A stretch of DNA of 64,000 nucleotides, taken from the NCBI RefSeq assembly GCF_051652165.1, contig NZ_JBOFTR010000015.1:124001-188000 (forward strand), written 5' to 3'. The DNA is from Plesiomonas sp051652165. Its GTDB lineage: Bacteria; Pseudomonadota; Gammaproteobacteria; Enterobacterales; CAMTGL01. Position 1 is the first letter of the stretch, and each line of letters opens with the position of its first letter. This document shows positions 30,808 through 40,887 of this stretch, one piece after another. Below the pieces are notes generated by a model. It searched no databases and was not told where the DNA came from. It saw nothing but the letters and a program-made list of their open reading frames with translations. The position numbers and the translations under genes are program-made.

Positions 30808-31275
30808 TTAGACTACTGGCCGACGGCGATAAAACAGCAAACCAGGAATAGCCAGCCCCAACGCCAGTGCTCCGACAATGAAAAAGCTTTGCAAAAAGTG
30901 TGTCACCATCTGCGACATCAGTTCATGGCTATAGCCCTGATGGTTTATCTCAACCAATGCAATCATCGCTGTATAGGCTTTTACCCCCGGAACCATTGGG
31001 ATCACTGCTGCAACCGTAAAGACCTTCGGATGTGCTAAATAGCGGTGTGACCAGTGAACACCAATCATGCCAATAGTGGTTGATGCTGCCAGTGTGCTCC
31101 ACTCAATTGGAAACCCATAATGCAGCAGCAAAAAGCGCATGCCATGCCCTAATGCGCCTAACATGGCACAATAACGTAGTGCGCGTTCCGGAACATTGAA
31201 CAGCAAGCCAAACCCAACGGCAGGAATAGCGGCAAAAAACATATCCTGCACCAGCATCCACACTAAGTTGGCCAT
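30808..31275 (-). CDS. yjjB: YjjB family membrane protein, small subunit of a split ThrE-type exporter
   Basis: A 155-residue integral membrane protein with about five helices, matching E. coli YjjB (157). YjjB and YjjP are the two halves of a ThrE-like transporter; in E. coli YjjPB has been linked to succinate export. The motif [16 protein letters not shown] is typical of this half. The ATG at 31275 overlaps the yjjP stop as TAATG, so the two subunits are translationally coupled. The substrate in this organism is not known. Confidence 0.87.
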   Translation of the reverse strand: MANLVWMLVQDMFFAAIPAVGFGLLFNVPERALRYCAMLGALGHGMRFLLLHYGFPIEWSTLAASTTIGMIGVHWSHRYLAHPKVFTVAAVIPMVPGVKAYTAMIALVEINHQGYSHELMSQMVTHFLQSFFIVGALALGLAIPGLLFYRRRPVV

Positions 31276-32060
31276 TATAACCACCCCCTGACATCCCACA
31301 GAGCCATTGCCATAACAATGCCTGCACAAGTAGCAAAGGTCAGTAAGGTTGCCATCATCCAGCGGGCGAGCCCCATATTGACATGCCCTTTAACCATATC
31401 TGACAACGCATTAATCAACGGAAACCCTGGCACTAATAATAAAACACTGGATGCCATTGCTAATGAAGGTTGATTACCTAATGAGTACATCAACCCTATT
31501 GAGGAGATCGACGTAGCCACAAAGGCTGTCAGACAAAAGTTTACCAGTGGATTAAAGTGCCGCAATGCCAGTTCTTGACGCACCAGCATCGCAATCGCGC
31601 TGGCAATAAATGTCACCACAAAAACGGTAGCATCGCCTCCTGATAAGTGTGAAAAGCTGGCACAGGATAACCCCACCATCACAACAACCCACGAGCGCGG
31701 GTAACGCAACGGTTTAATTCTTTCTAGCCGTTTACGCACTTCTACCACAGAGAGTAACCCCCGTTCAGCCATGATCAGGGTACGCTGCACCTCAGTGACC
31801 ACTTGCATATTAATCCCCCGGTCCACATTGCGTCGAACAGTGGTAATACAACGCCCTTCGTTCAACGTGGATAACACAATAGCATTGGCAGAAATAGAGC
31901 TTTCAACACTCTGTACACCCAACGCCAATCCTAAACGTTCAGCCACCTGCTCTACGAGTGTACTCTCTGCCCCATGCTGCAATAGCAGTAATGCACTTTG
32001 CACACATAACCGTGTGATTTCGCGCTGTATATCAGTTTCTTCTCTCAGATCTTGATGCAT
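31275..32060 (-). CDS. yjjP: YjjP family membrane protein, large subunit of a split ThrE-type exporter
   Basis: The 261-residue protein closely resembles E. coli YjjP (256). A cytoplasmic N-terminal domain has [20 protein letters not shown] and [15 protein letters not shown], and five or so helices follow, with [19 protein letters not shown] and [10 protein letters not shown] near the end. I start it at ATG 32060 by comparison with the family. The GGGAG site is ten bases upstream, and a closer AAGGA abuts the ATG, so initiation may be inefficient. It is followed by yjjB in one operon. Confidence 0.86.
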   Translation of the reverse strand: MHQDLREETDIQREITRLCVQSALLLLQHGAESTLVEQVAERLGLALGVQSVESSISANAIVLSTLNEGRCITTVRRNVDRGINMQVVTEVQRTLIMAERGLLSVVEVRKRLERIKPLRYPRSWVVVMVGLSCASFSHLSGGDATVFVVTFIASAIAMLVRQELALRHFNPLVNFCLTAFVATSISSIGLMYSLGNQPSLAMASSVLLLVPGFPLINALSDMVKGHVNMGLARWMMATLLTFATCAGIVMAMALWDVRGWL

Positions 32061-32156
32061 TCCTTGCTCACTCCCATACCTGATCTGAATAATCATAAAA
32101 TAACATTTTGTGACATTAAACCGTTTTCCGGGATAAAAAAGGCTGATATAGCGCAA

Positions 32157-32192
32157 AAAAAAACCGCATTCTGTGAACAGAAGCGGTTTTTT
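32157..32192 (-). terminator. Rho-independent terminator of the rplU-rpmA-yhbE-obgE operon
   Basis: AAAAAACCGC pairs with GCGGTTTTTT around an inner TTCTGT/ACAGAA stem with one unpaired base. On the minus strand it ends in nine Ts, 58 bases after obgE. Confidence 0.85.
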
Positions 32193-32249
32193 ACTGCTGC
32201 CTTGTTTACCCTAAAAATAGCGTCAACAAGCCAGTAGGAAAATCAATGA

Positions 32250-33458
<1,209 letters not shown>

Positions 33459-34412
33459 TTATTTCACGACTGCTACCGGTGCTATCACAGCACGTTGAGG
33501 CAGCAGACGGTGGCCGATCGCAGAAAACATAGCGCCGGCAACCACCACCAACGCACCAAGATAACCCAGCATATTCAGCGGAGCTGCGGCAAATTGTGCC
33601 GGAGCCCACACACTCAATAGCTCTAAAAATAGTATGGTGAACAGTGGCGCTAACGTCACTATTGCACTCACTTTAGCCGAATCCCACTTCGCCATCGCTT
33701 CTGCAAATGCACCGTATCCAACCAAAGTGTTAATACAGCAAAATGCCAGCATTGCCCATTGACGCGCATCCATCGCGAGTGCTTGTTGCGGTTGTGCTAC
33801 TGGTGAAAATAGTAGGGCACTGAGCACATACAAGGTCAATAAAATCTGCGGGGAGGAGAGACGACGCAATAAAACTTTTTGTGCCAAACCGTATACGACC
33901 CAAACCAGTGCAGCGATAACAGCTAACAATACACCCAATGTATAGGTGCTTAAACTGGTAAACAACTCGTACAATCGAGCATTAAAAAACAACAACATAC
34001 CGCTGACCAGCAGCAATAGACCAATCACCTGATGCCGTTGTAGCTGCTCTTTTAACACCACGACACTGGCTATTAATAGCAGTACCGGAGCAAGCTGAAT
34101 AACCACTTGTACAACGGCTGGGCTAAGAAATTGCAACGCACTGTTAAATAATAGGAAATTACTAGCAAGCCCTAAGGTTGCCGCTAGAATCAACCACCGA
34201 TAGTGTCGCCACAATAGCGCAGGTGAGGGTAAATTACCGCGAACAGCCAGCCAAATACCTAATCCAATCGCTGCCGTGGTAAAACGAAACCACACAATGG
34301 TATAGGGATCGACAACTTCCAACGCCTGCTTCATGGCTATTGGCAGCGCCCCCCAAAAAATGGCGGTCAGCAGTGCCAGAAAAAATCCTAGCATCGCATG
34401 CTGTCGCATCAT
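33459..34412 (-). CDS. yhbE: EamA/RhaT family transporter (YhbE)
   Basis: A 317-residue inner-membrane protein with ten hydrophobic helices in two EamA repeats (about 10-145 and 160-300). It matches E. coli YhbE (321), which also sits between rpmA and obgE. The first repeat shows FFLALLTAIFWGALPIAMKQ and VDPYTIVWFRF, the usual DMT-superfamily pattern. The substrate is unknown. A terminator between rpmA and this gene would reduce but need not abolish cotranscription. Confidence 0.88.
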   Translation of the reverse strand: MMRQHAMLGFFLALLTAIFWGALPIAMKQALEVVDPYTIVWFRFTTAAIGLGIWLAVRGNLPSPALLWRHYRWLILAATLGLASNFLLFNSALQFLSPAVVQVVIQLAPVLLLIASVVVLKEQLQRHQVIGLLLLVSGMLLFFNARLYELFTSLSTYTLGVLLAVIAALVWVVYGLAQKVLLRRLSSPQILLTLYVLSALLFSPVAQPQQALAMDARQWAMLAFCCINTLVGYGAFAEAMAKWDSAKVSAIVTLAPLFTILFLELLSVWAPAQFAAAPLNMLGYLGALVVVAGAMFSAIGHRLLPQRAVIAPVAVVK

Positions 34413-34433
34413 ACAGGTTCCTGATAGCTGATA

Positions 34434-34461
34434 TAAAAAAGCCCCGCAACTGCGCGGGGCT
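34434..34461 (-). terminator. Terminator or attenuator after rpmA
   Basis: On the minus strand AGCCCCGC, a 6-base loop and GCGGGGCT are followed by a run of five more Ts. It lies 28 bases after the rpmA stop and 20 bases before yhbE. It would make ribosomal protein mRNA more abundant than yhbE-obgE mRNA. Confidence 0.85.
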
Positions 34462-34489
34462 CTTCCTGTGAACCGGTCAAGACCTGTAA

Positions 34490-34747
34490 TTAGTCAGCAA
34501 TGATGCTCACATATTTACGGTTATTTGGACCTTTCACTTCAAATTTTACTTTACCGTTAGCAGTTGCAAACAGAGTGTGATCTTTACCACAACCCATGTT
34601 TACACCAGCGTGGAACTTAGTACCACGCTGACGAACGATGATGTTACCTGCCAAAACAGATTCACCACCAAAACGCTTAACACCTAGGCGTTTGCTCTCG
34701 GAATCACGGCCGTTACGTGTAGAACCGCCAGCTTTTTTATGTGCCAT
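34490..34747 (-). CDS. rpmA: 50S ribosomal protein L27
   Basis: L27 reaches towards the peptidyl-transferase centre and stabilises tRNA. The 85-residue protein starts [20 protein letters not shown], the family's conserved flexible N-terminus, and ends in the usual beta-barrel fold. The length is identical to that of E. coli. It follows rplU by 18 bases. Confidence 0.98.
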   Translation of the reverse strand: MAHKKAGGSTRNGRDSESKRLGVKRFGGESVLAGNIIVRQRGTKFHAGVNMGCGKDHTLFATANGKVKFEVKGPNNRKYVSIIAD

Positions 34748-34765
34748 TTGTCCGTTCTCCTAAAC

Positions 34766-35077
34766 TTAAGCGCTGATAGCTGTAATTTTGATTTCAGTGA
34801 ACCACTGACGGTGGCCCTGCTGCTTACGGCTGTGCTTACGACGACGGAACTTAACGATCTTAACTTTATCGCCACGACCGTGAACGACAACTTCAGCTTT
34901 AACCATACCGCCGGCTACGAAAGGTGCACCGATTTTGATATCTTCGCCATTAGCGATCATCAGCACTTCTTCGAATGCAACTGATTCACCAGTTGCTACG
35001 TCCAGCTTCTCCAGGCGAATGGTTTGGCCTTCGCTTACTCGGTGTTGCTTACCACCACTTTGGAAAACCGCGTACAT
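34766..35077 (-). CDS. rplU: 50S ribosomal protein L21
   Basis: L21 binds 23S rRNA in the large subunit. The 103 residues match E. coli exactly in length, with the [18 protein letters not shown] start and the basic [20 protein letters not shown] segment near the C-terminus. It is first in the rplU-rpmA-yhbE-obgE order and divergent from ispB. Confidence 0.98.
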   Translation of the reverse strand: MYAVFQSGGKQHRVSEGQTIRLEKLDVATGESVAFEEVLMIANGEDIKIGAPFVAGGMVKAEVVVHGRGDKVKIVKFRRRKHSRKQQGHRQWFTEIKITAISA

Positions 35078-35263
35078 ATAAAACTCCGCTCTTTTTCGGC
35101 ACCGCAGACTTGATCTAATCAGTCAATTTGGGTGCTCAATAAAACTATTCAATAGGGCGCGAATTTTACGCAAAAAGCCGCTCAATGGCAAGAGCTCTTC
35201 TGGCAATATCGGAGAAAAATTCTCCAACTTGCCCTTGCGCGTTTCCGTTCCTCGTTTTTAAGG

Positions 35264-35269
35264 TACAAT
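35264..35269 (+). promoter_or_regulatory. Possible -10 element for ispB
   Basis: TACAAT lies 71 bases before the ispB ATG, in the divergent rplU-ispB gap. No convincing -35 is seen at 16-18 bases; TTGCGC lies a little further upstream. Confidence 0.3.
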
Positions 35270-35339
35270 CCATGCAGACCAGGTTTTATGATGGACTGAT
35301 CTTCCCCCTATGATAACAAAATTAGAAGACTGACGGACT

Positions 35340-36308
35340 ATGAAGCTTGAAGAGATTCGCGCCTTAAGCAATGCTGATATGGAAAATGTGAATACAGCTA
35401 TTTTGCAGCAACTCAATTCAGAGGTCGCCCTGATTAATCAGCTCGGCTATTACATTATCAGCGGAGGGGGAAAACGGATCCGGCCAATGATTGCGGTTTT
35501 AGCCGCACGGGCACTGGGTTATCAAGGTGATGGGCATATTACTGCCGCAGCATTTATTGAGTTTATTCATACTGCAACCTTGTTGCATGATGATGTGGTT
35601 GATGAGTCAGATTTACGTCGAGGTAAAGCAACTGCTAATGCTGCATTTGGTAATGCAGCCAGTGTGTTGGTAGGAGATTTTATTTATACCCGTGCCTTTC
35701 AGATGATGACTCACTTAGGTTCACTCCGCGTTTTAGATCTCATGGCCGCGGCCACTAATGTGATTGCCGAGGGTGAAGTGCAGCAGTTAATAAACTGTAA
35801 TAACCCTGATATTACTGAGCACGATTATATGCAGGTAATCTACAGTAAAACTGCACGATTATTTGAAGCAGCAGCACAAGTCTCGGCAATTTTGGCCAAC
35901 GCGACTAAAGAACAAGAGCATGCTATGCGTGATTATGGCCGTTATTTAGGTACTGCATTCCAGCTTATTGATGATCTGCTCGATTACAGTGCCGGTGAAG
36001 AGCTAGGTAAGAATCTGGGTGATGATCTCAATGAAGGTAAGCCTACCCTACCGCTATTACATGCAATGCAGCACGGCAATCCTGAGCAATCGGCAATGAT
36101 TCGCCATGCAATTGAACAGGGTAATGGTCGTGATTTACTTGAACCTGTTCTTAATACAATGCAACAGTGCGGTTCACTTGAGTATACGCGTCTACGTGCC
36201 GAAGAGGAGGCAGATAAAGCTATTCTGGCGCTTGCATGCATTCCACCTAGCCCATACCGTGAAGCTTTAGAGGGGTTAGCACATTTGGCTGTCTCTCGTA
36301 ACCACTGA
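35340..36308 (+). CDS. ispB: Octaprenyl diphosphate synthase
   Basis: IspB lengthens farnesyl diphosphate with isopentenyl diphosphate to make the ubiquinone and menaquinone side chain. The 322-residue trans-prenyltransferase has the first Asp-rich motif LLHDDVVDESDLRRG (about residues 80-94) and the second, FQLIDDLLDYSAGEE (about 208-222). GGGKRIRPM lies near the N-terminus. Chain length cannot be proven by sight, but identity to E. coli IspB runs through the whole protein. It is divergent from rplU, as in E. coli. Confidence 0.96.
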   Translation: MKLEEIRALSNADMENVNTAILQQLNSEVALINQLGYYIISGGGKRIRPMIAVLAARALGYQGDGHITAAAFIEFIHTATLLHDDVVDESDLRRGKATANAAFGNAASVLVGDFIYTRAFQMMTHLGSLRVLDLMAAATNVIAEGEVQQLINCNNPDITEHDYMQVIYSKTARLFEAAAQVSAILANATKEQEHAMRDYGRYLGTAFQLIDDLLDYSAGEELGKNLGDDLNEGKPTLPLLHAMQHGNPEQSAMIRHAIEQGNGRDLLEPVLNTMQQCGSLEYTRLRAEEEADKAILALACIPPSPYREALEGLAHLAVSRNH

Positions 36309-36528
36309 TTTTTTTCCGTTAATCTTTTGCACGTGAATATCCGCCGTGTACGACAATGTGCCTTATACTGGAAGGTATCAATTTACGGTGCTTATTGGAT
36401 TTTAATTAGCCACTGAACCAAACGATCTGTGCAGATCTTGTTTGATCACTTATCGCTAAGATGAATACGTTCAGATCGTGATAAGAAGCTATAGCGCAAT
36501 AGATTGAGTTACGGTAGCTTAAGTCAAA

Positions 36529-36567
36529 GATAAAAAAGGCTGCATAAACTATGCAGCCTTTTTTATC
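36529..36567. terminator. Bidirectional terminator between ispB and mdh
   Basis: An 18-bp perfect stem, GATAAAAAAGGCTGCATA with TATGCAGCCTTTTTTATC, encloses a 3-base loop. It has T-runs in both directions between the convergent genes. Confidence 0.93.
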
Positions 36568-36596
36568 GCTTTTAACCCACTCTTTTTGGTATTAAA

Positions 36597-37535
36597 TTAA
36601 CCGTTAACAAATGCTTCACCGAGTGCAATTTCATCACGCAAAGTAGGTAGCATGCTCTCAAGAGCATTTTGTTCGAACGCACTGAGTGCACCAATCGGTA
36701 AATAGTCTTCAATACCGTTAGGGCCTAGCACAACCGGCTGTGCAAAGAAGCGCGCATATTGCCCGTCGCCTTCAACATAACTGCACTCAACAATGCCTTT
36801 CTCGCCTTGCATAGCACGCAGCAGTGATAAACCAAAGCGTGCTGCGGCTTGACCCATCGAGAGTGTCGCTGAACCGCCACCCGCTTTTGCTTCAACAACT
36901 TCAGTGCCGGCGTTTTGAATACGTTTGGTCTGCGCGGCAATTTCGTCATCACTGAAAGTAACACCTTCAATTTGTGATAACAGAGGCAAAATAGTCAGCC
37001 CTGAATGGCCGCCAACAACGTGAACGTCTAAATCGTGTGGTTGCTTATTTTTTAACTCAGCAACAAAGGTATTAGAACGGATCACATCTAATGTAGAGAT
37101 CCCAAACAGTTTACGCTTATTGTAAACACCGGCTTTTTTCAGCACTTCTGCCGCAATAGCAACTGTAGTATTAACCGGGTTGGTGATAATACCCACACAG
37201 GCTGTAGGGCATACAACCGCTACTTTTTCAATCAGGTTGCGCACAATACCCGCATTTACATTGAACAGATCTGAACGATCCATACCCGGCTTACGCGCGA
37301 CACCCGCAGAGATCAGCACAATATCCGCACCTTCTAATGCAGGGCTTGGATCTTCGCCTGAGAAACCTTTGATCTTGACTGCTGTGGGAATATGGCTGAG
37401 ATCCACTGCAACACCCGGAGTTACAGGGGCAATGTCATACAAAGAAAGATCAGAACCTGCTGGAAGTTGAACCTTCAACAGCAGCGCCAGAGCTTGACCG
37501 ATGCCACCTGCTGCACCTAAAACCGCAACTTTCAT
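36597..37535 (-). CDS. mdh: Malate dehydrogenase (NAD+)
   Basis: Mdh interconverts malate and oxaloacetate in the TCA cycle. The 312 residues equal the E. coli length when started at ATG 37535. The Rossmann motif [16 protein letters not shown] begins at residue 4. The substrate arginines lie in [12 protein letters not shown], and the catalytic histidine in [12 protein letters not shown]. An in-frame extension to 37577 is not supported. It is convergent with ispB. Confidence 0.97.
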   Translation of the reverse strand: MKVAVLGAAGGIGQALALLLKVQLPAGSDLSLYDIAPVTPGVAVDLSHIPTAVKIKGFSGEDPSPALEGADIVLISAGVARKPGMDRSDLFNVNAGIVRNLIEKVAVVCPTACVGIITNPVNTTVAIAAEVLKKAGVYNKRKLFGISTLDVIRSNTFVAELKNKQPHDLDVHVVGGHSGLTILPLLSQIEGVTFSDDEIAAQTKRIQNAGTEVVEAKAGGGSATLSMGQAAARFGLSLLRAMQGEKGIVECSYVEGDGQYARFFAQPVVLGPNGIEDYLPIGALSAFEQNALESMLPTLRDEIALGEAFVNG

Positions 37536-37677
37536 CCTTAATGCTCCTTGTAAAATCCTATTGTGTTGGGTATTCAAGATAACTAGACACTAATCGAACA
37601 TCACACTAAACACAATCTGTTAACACACAGATTGAGAGTTAGCGCAAAGCGGGTTGAGTGTTGCATTATCCCCCGAT

Positions 37678-38448
37678 TTAGTGGTGTTTCGGTTGTACGG
37701 ATAACGCGGGAAAATAACGTTGATGCAAGGTGGCTAATGAGCCATCAGCACGCATCGCATCGAGTGCACGATTTAATTCACGCTGTAAAGCATGGCTCTG
37801 TTTTGGTATCGCAATGCCTAACCCTTGCCCAAAATAGTCGCGTGAAGTGTAAGCCTGCCCCAAAATTTTCCAGTTTTTTTTGTTGTGCTGACTTAACCAA
37901 TTTAATGCGACAGCTTGATCAGTAAATACTGCATCAATATTACCGGTTGTCAGATCTGAAAATGCTTCTTGGTAACTGGCATAAGGTAATGGTGTAATAT
38001 CTGCACCTAAATGACCATCTACCACAAAATTCATGAGTGTTGTTCCTGTTTGTACTCCAACAAGGTGCTCTTTTAGCACATCGAGCCCTGTAATATTATC
38101 CGCATTTACCACCAATATCGCTGCATTCTCTAAATAAGGCTGGGTAAAGTTCATTAATTGTAAGCGGCTATGATTAATATCTAAAGCGGCAATCGCGGCA
38201 TCATATGCACCAAGGCGTAGACCTGATAGAATAGTATTAAAGGGTTGTTCTACAAACTCACAACGGCGTTGTAGCCTGTCACACAGGGCCATTGCCAGTT
38301 CAATATCAAATCCCGCTAATTGCCCTTGTTCGTTGTGATATTCAAAAGGTGGATACGTTGGATCAGTGGCAAAACGGATAGACATTGGTTCATCGGCCTG
38401 TGCACAAAAACAGCACAAGAAACTTATTGAAACAAGAAAACGCACCAT
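37678..38448 (-). CDS. Periplasmic amino-acid-binding protein, ArtJ/ArtI-like (arginine type)
   Basis: A 256-residue family 3 solute-binding protein with a signal peptide (FLVSISFLCCFCAQA). It resembles E. coli ArtJ along its length. It has the ligand-pocket segments ATDPTYPPFEY, LAGFDIELAMALC and YDAAIAALDI, then GVQTGTTLMNFV and YFGQGLGIAI. Arginine or another basic amino acid is the likely ligand. No permease or ATPase gene is adjacent, so it must serve a transporter encoded elsewhere. It is divergent from argR, and the shared spacer contains ARG-box-like sites, which fits control by ArgR. It lies between mdh and argR, which are neighbours in E. coli. Confidence 0.85.
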   Translation of the reverse strand: MVRFLVSISFLCCFCAQADEPMSIRFATDPTYPPFEYHNEQGQLAGFDIELAMALCDRLQRRCEFVEQPFNTILSGLRLGAYDAAIAALDINHSRLQLMNFTQPYLENAAILVVNADNITGLDVLKEHLVGVQTGTTLMNFVVDGHLGADITPLPYASYQEAFSDLTTGNIDAVFTDQAVALNWLSQHNKKNWKILGQAYTSRDYFGQGLGIAIPKQSHALQRELNRALDAMRADGSLATLHQRYFPALSVQPKHH

Positions 38449-38473
38449 TTTACACCTTATGCAGATAATCTCA

Positions 38474-38512
38474 GTTGTCTGAGTATTGAAAAAAAATGAA
38501 TTTTTATGCAGT
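38474..38512. promoter_or_regulatory. Tandem ARG boxes (ArgR operators) between the ArtJ-like gene and argR
   Basis: AATGAATTTTTATGCAGT (38495-38512) matches the ARG-box consensus well. GTTGTCTGAGTATTGAAA (38474-38491) is a weaker match that keeps the TG...TATT core. They are separated by 3 bp, the standard spacing of paired 18-bp ARG boxes. The first box abuts a TATAAC -10 element (38512-38517) for argR, suited to autorepression. Confidence 0.65.
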
Positions 38513-38546
38513 ATAACCGCTGTTTTTTTGCATTTGGGAGCCCATA

Positions 38547-39017
38547 ATGCGTAGCTCAGATAAGCAAGACCAACTCATTCGCGCATTTAAAGCTCTTCTG
38601 AAAGAAGAGAAATTCAGCTCGCAAGGTGAGATAGTTCAAGCATTATTAGATCAAGGTTTTCGTAATATAAACCAATCTAAAGTATCACGCATGCTGACCA
38701 AATTCGGTGCAGTGCGTACACGTAATGCGAAGATGGAGATGGTTTATTGCCTACCCGCAGAGCTTGGTGTTCCAACAACATCTAGCCCATTGAAAAACTT
38801 GGTGCTAGATATCGATTATAACAGCGCACTGATCGTGATAAATACCAGCCCAGGGGCAGCACAGTTAATTGCACGAATGCTCGACTCGCTTGGTAAAGCT
38901 GAAGGTATTTTAGGAACGATTGCTGGTGATGACACGATTTTTATCACGCCTTGCCGTACCATTAAAATTGAAGTTTTATACCATTCGATTCTAGAGTTAT
39001 TCGAGCAACACGCTTGA
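38547..39017 (+). CDS. argR: Arginine repressor ArgR
   Basis: ArgR is a hexameric repressor that binds ARG boxes when loaded with arginine. The 156 residues equal the E. coli length. The N-terminal winged helix covers about 1-70 ([36 protein letters not shown]). The C-terminal oligomerisation and arginine-binding domain contains the hallmark [13 protein letters not shown]. Its upstream region carries apparent ARG boxes, as expected for autoregulation. Confidence 0.97.
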   Translation: MRSSDKQDQLIRAFKALLKEEKFSSQGEIVQALLDQGFRNINQSKVSRMLTKFGAVRTRNAKMEMVYCLPAELGVPTTSSPLKNLVLDIDYNSALIVINTSPGAAQLIARMLDSLGKAEGILGTIAGDDTIFITPCRTIKIEVLYHSILELFEQHA

Positions 39018-39022
39018 TACGC

Positions 39023-39046
39023 TGACCATGACCATGACCATGACCA
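39023..39046 (+). repeat. Tandem hexamer repeat, TGACCA x4
   Basis: Four exact copies of TGACCA start six bases after the argR stop codon. They are followed by a small palindrome, ACCATTGTAATGGT (39043-39056), that overlaps the last unit. Such a short array is prone to slippage. Confidence 0.8.
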
Positions 39047-39069
39047 TTGTAATGGTACTTCGGTTTCAT

Positions 39070-39099
39070 ATAAAAAAAGCCCAAATGGGCTTTTTTTAT
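39070..39099. terminator. Bidirectional terminator between argR and trkH
   Basis: ATAAAAAAAGCCC and GGGCTTTTTTTAT form a 13-bp stem with the loop AAAT, and T-runs lie on both strands between convergent genes. Confidence 0.92.
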
Positions 39100-39197
39100 T
39101 ATCTCTTTTTTACGCTATGTCTTTCCTATTATACTGATATATTTTGGTTTTTATCAGTATTCACGTTGTGATTATACGGTGATATTCAATAACACCA

Positions 39198-40655
39198 TTA
39201 ATCACGCCAATAGGCTGGTGACATAAGCACAAGAAAAGGGAAGATCTCTAAACGGCCAAATAACATGGCTAACATCATTACATATTTTGATGGCTCTTTT
39301 AGACCACTAAAATTTGAGCCCGATGCACCATAGCCAATGCCCATGTTATTGATACAACCCGCAGTAGAGCCAATTGCTGTATCGAGTGTTTCACCAAATG
39401 CGGTCAGTAAGAATACAAAAATCAGTGTCATCATGACATATAAAAAGAAAAATCCGAGAACGGCTAATCCTTGGCGATCATGAATCGGTTTTCCTGCCAT
39501 TTTCAGTGAGACAACGGAGCGCGGATGAATCAATAATTTAACCTCTTTAATACTTTGCGCAACCAACACCAAAATCCGCAATGCTTTAATGCCACCACAC
39601 GTTGACCCAACGCAACCGCCAAAAAAACTTGCCCCAATAAGCAAGAATGTGACATCAACCGGCCAGTCTGGATAACCTGCTGTTCCTAAACCGTTATCCG
39701 TCATCACTGACATTGACTGAAAAAAACCGTGATAAAAAGAGGCCCATAAATCAAAGGTATTCGAGCGGTATAACCCCCAGACTGTGTAGGCAACCACACA
39801 AAAACAGACCAAGATATAGAGCCTGAACTCAGGGTTACGGCTAATAACTTTCAGGTTACGGCGCTGAAAAGCGATAAAATAGAGCGCAAAGTTAATGCCA
39901 GCCAGAATAGAGAAAATACCGGCAACCAGCTCGACACCGGCGCTGTTAAAGTAGGCCACACTTTCGGTATACGTTGAAAAACCACCGAGTGAGATCGTGG
40001 CAAAACCATGACAAATAGCATCAAACCACCCCATCCCCACGGCTCGAAAACTAAAAATACAGGCAAAAGTGAGCGCACAATAGACCACCCATAGGCTCTT
40101 GGCGGTATCAACAATACGCGGTGTCATTTTTTCATCTTTCATGGGGCCAGGCATTTCCGTTTGAGCCAGCATGCCGCCCACACCAATAAAGGGAAGTACG
40201 GCAATGGCTAAAACGATAATGCCCAATCCACCAAAAAAGTTTAATTGCGCGCGATAATACAACAAGCTTTTAGGCGCATGGGTGACATCACTTAAAATCG
40301 TTGCACCCGTGGTAGTAATACCCGAAATACTCTCAAACAATGCATCTGTTAAGCTAATATGGATACCCTTTAGCATGATCATGGGTAAGGTGCTAAAAAA
40401 TGAAAACACCAACCAAAAGATCAATACCACCAAATAGCCATCTTTCGTTCCCAATTGTGACTTATTATTCTTCGTTAAATAATAAGTTATTAAACTTAAT
40501 AATAGGGATATTACAAATGATTTAAAATACGCGGCTGACTCACCATCGCCCTCATAAATAGCAACAAATATTGGAATTATAAATGTGACGGAATAAAGTG
40601 CTAGCAAGTAGCTATTTATCTTTAAAATCGCCTTAAATTTACCGGCTGTAATCAT
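39198..40655 (-). CDS. trkH: Trk potassium uptake protein TrkH
   Basis: TrkH is the K+-translocating membrane subunit of the Trk system and works with cytoplasmic TrkA, which is not in this window. The 485-residue protein (483 in E. coli) has four repeated M1-P-M2 units. The pore-loop glycines that form the selectivity filter can be seen in SGITTTGAT, TISLGGFST, VMTDNGLGT and GSTAGCINN. The C-terminus ends ILVLMSPAYWRD-like, as usual for the family. It stands alone, convergent with argR. Confidence 0.95.
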   Translation of the reverse strand: MITAGKFKAILKINSYLLALYSVTFIIPIFVAIYEGDGESAAYFKSFVISLLLSLITYYLTKNNKSQLGTKDGYLVVLIFWLVFSFFSTLPMIMLKGIHISLTDALFESISGITTTGATILSDVTHAPKSLLYYRAQLNFFGGLGIIVLAIAVLPFIGVGGMLAQTEMPGPMKDEKMTPRIVDTAKSLWVVYCALTFACIFSFRAVGMGWFDAICHGFATISLGGFSTYTESVAYFNSAGVELVAGIFSILAGINFALYFIAFQRRNLKVISRNPEFRLYILVCFCVVAYTVWGLYRSNTFDLWASFYHGFFQSMSVMTDNGLGTAGYPDWPVDVTFLLIGASFFGGCVGSTCGGIKALRILVLVAQSIKEVKLLIHPRSVVSLKMAGKPIHDRQGLAVLGFFFLYVMMTLIFVFLLTAFGETLDTAIGSTAGCINNMGIGYGASGSNFSGLKEPSKYVMMLAMLFGRLEIFPFLVLMSPAYWRD

Positions 40656-40784
40656 GCAAAAACCTTACTCTATTTCAGGCAATTAAAGCGTAGAACAAAA
40701 TAATTCATTAAAACTGACGGGTAACGTTCTTACTCAATGTCAGGGTACTGAAAAGCGGAGCTATCGTGCAACAATTACGCTTAT

Positions 40785-40864
40785 CACACAAATAGTTTAG
40801 TGCCTATTTGTGTGTAGAAAAGTGTGCTACTTTCCATACACACAAATAATGCTCAGTGTGTGTG
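40785..40864. repeat. Clustered CACACAAATA repeats downstream of mpl
   Basis: CACACAAATAG (40785-40795) and CTATTTGTGTG (40804-40814) make a perfect 11-bp hairpin with an 8-base loop. A third copy of CACACAAATA lies at 40839-40848 and is followed by a GTGTG-rich stretch able to pair with it. There is no T-run. The region lies between the mpl stop and the trkH start on the same strand. Confidence 0.6.
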
Positions 40865-40887
40865 ATTAACTCTGACGGTGTCTGAAG

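Noticed and set aside
39023..39046. The TGACCA array as a CRISPR
   Set aside because: The units are six bases with no spacers, and no cas gene is nearby.
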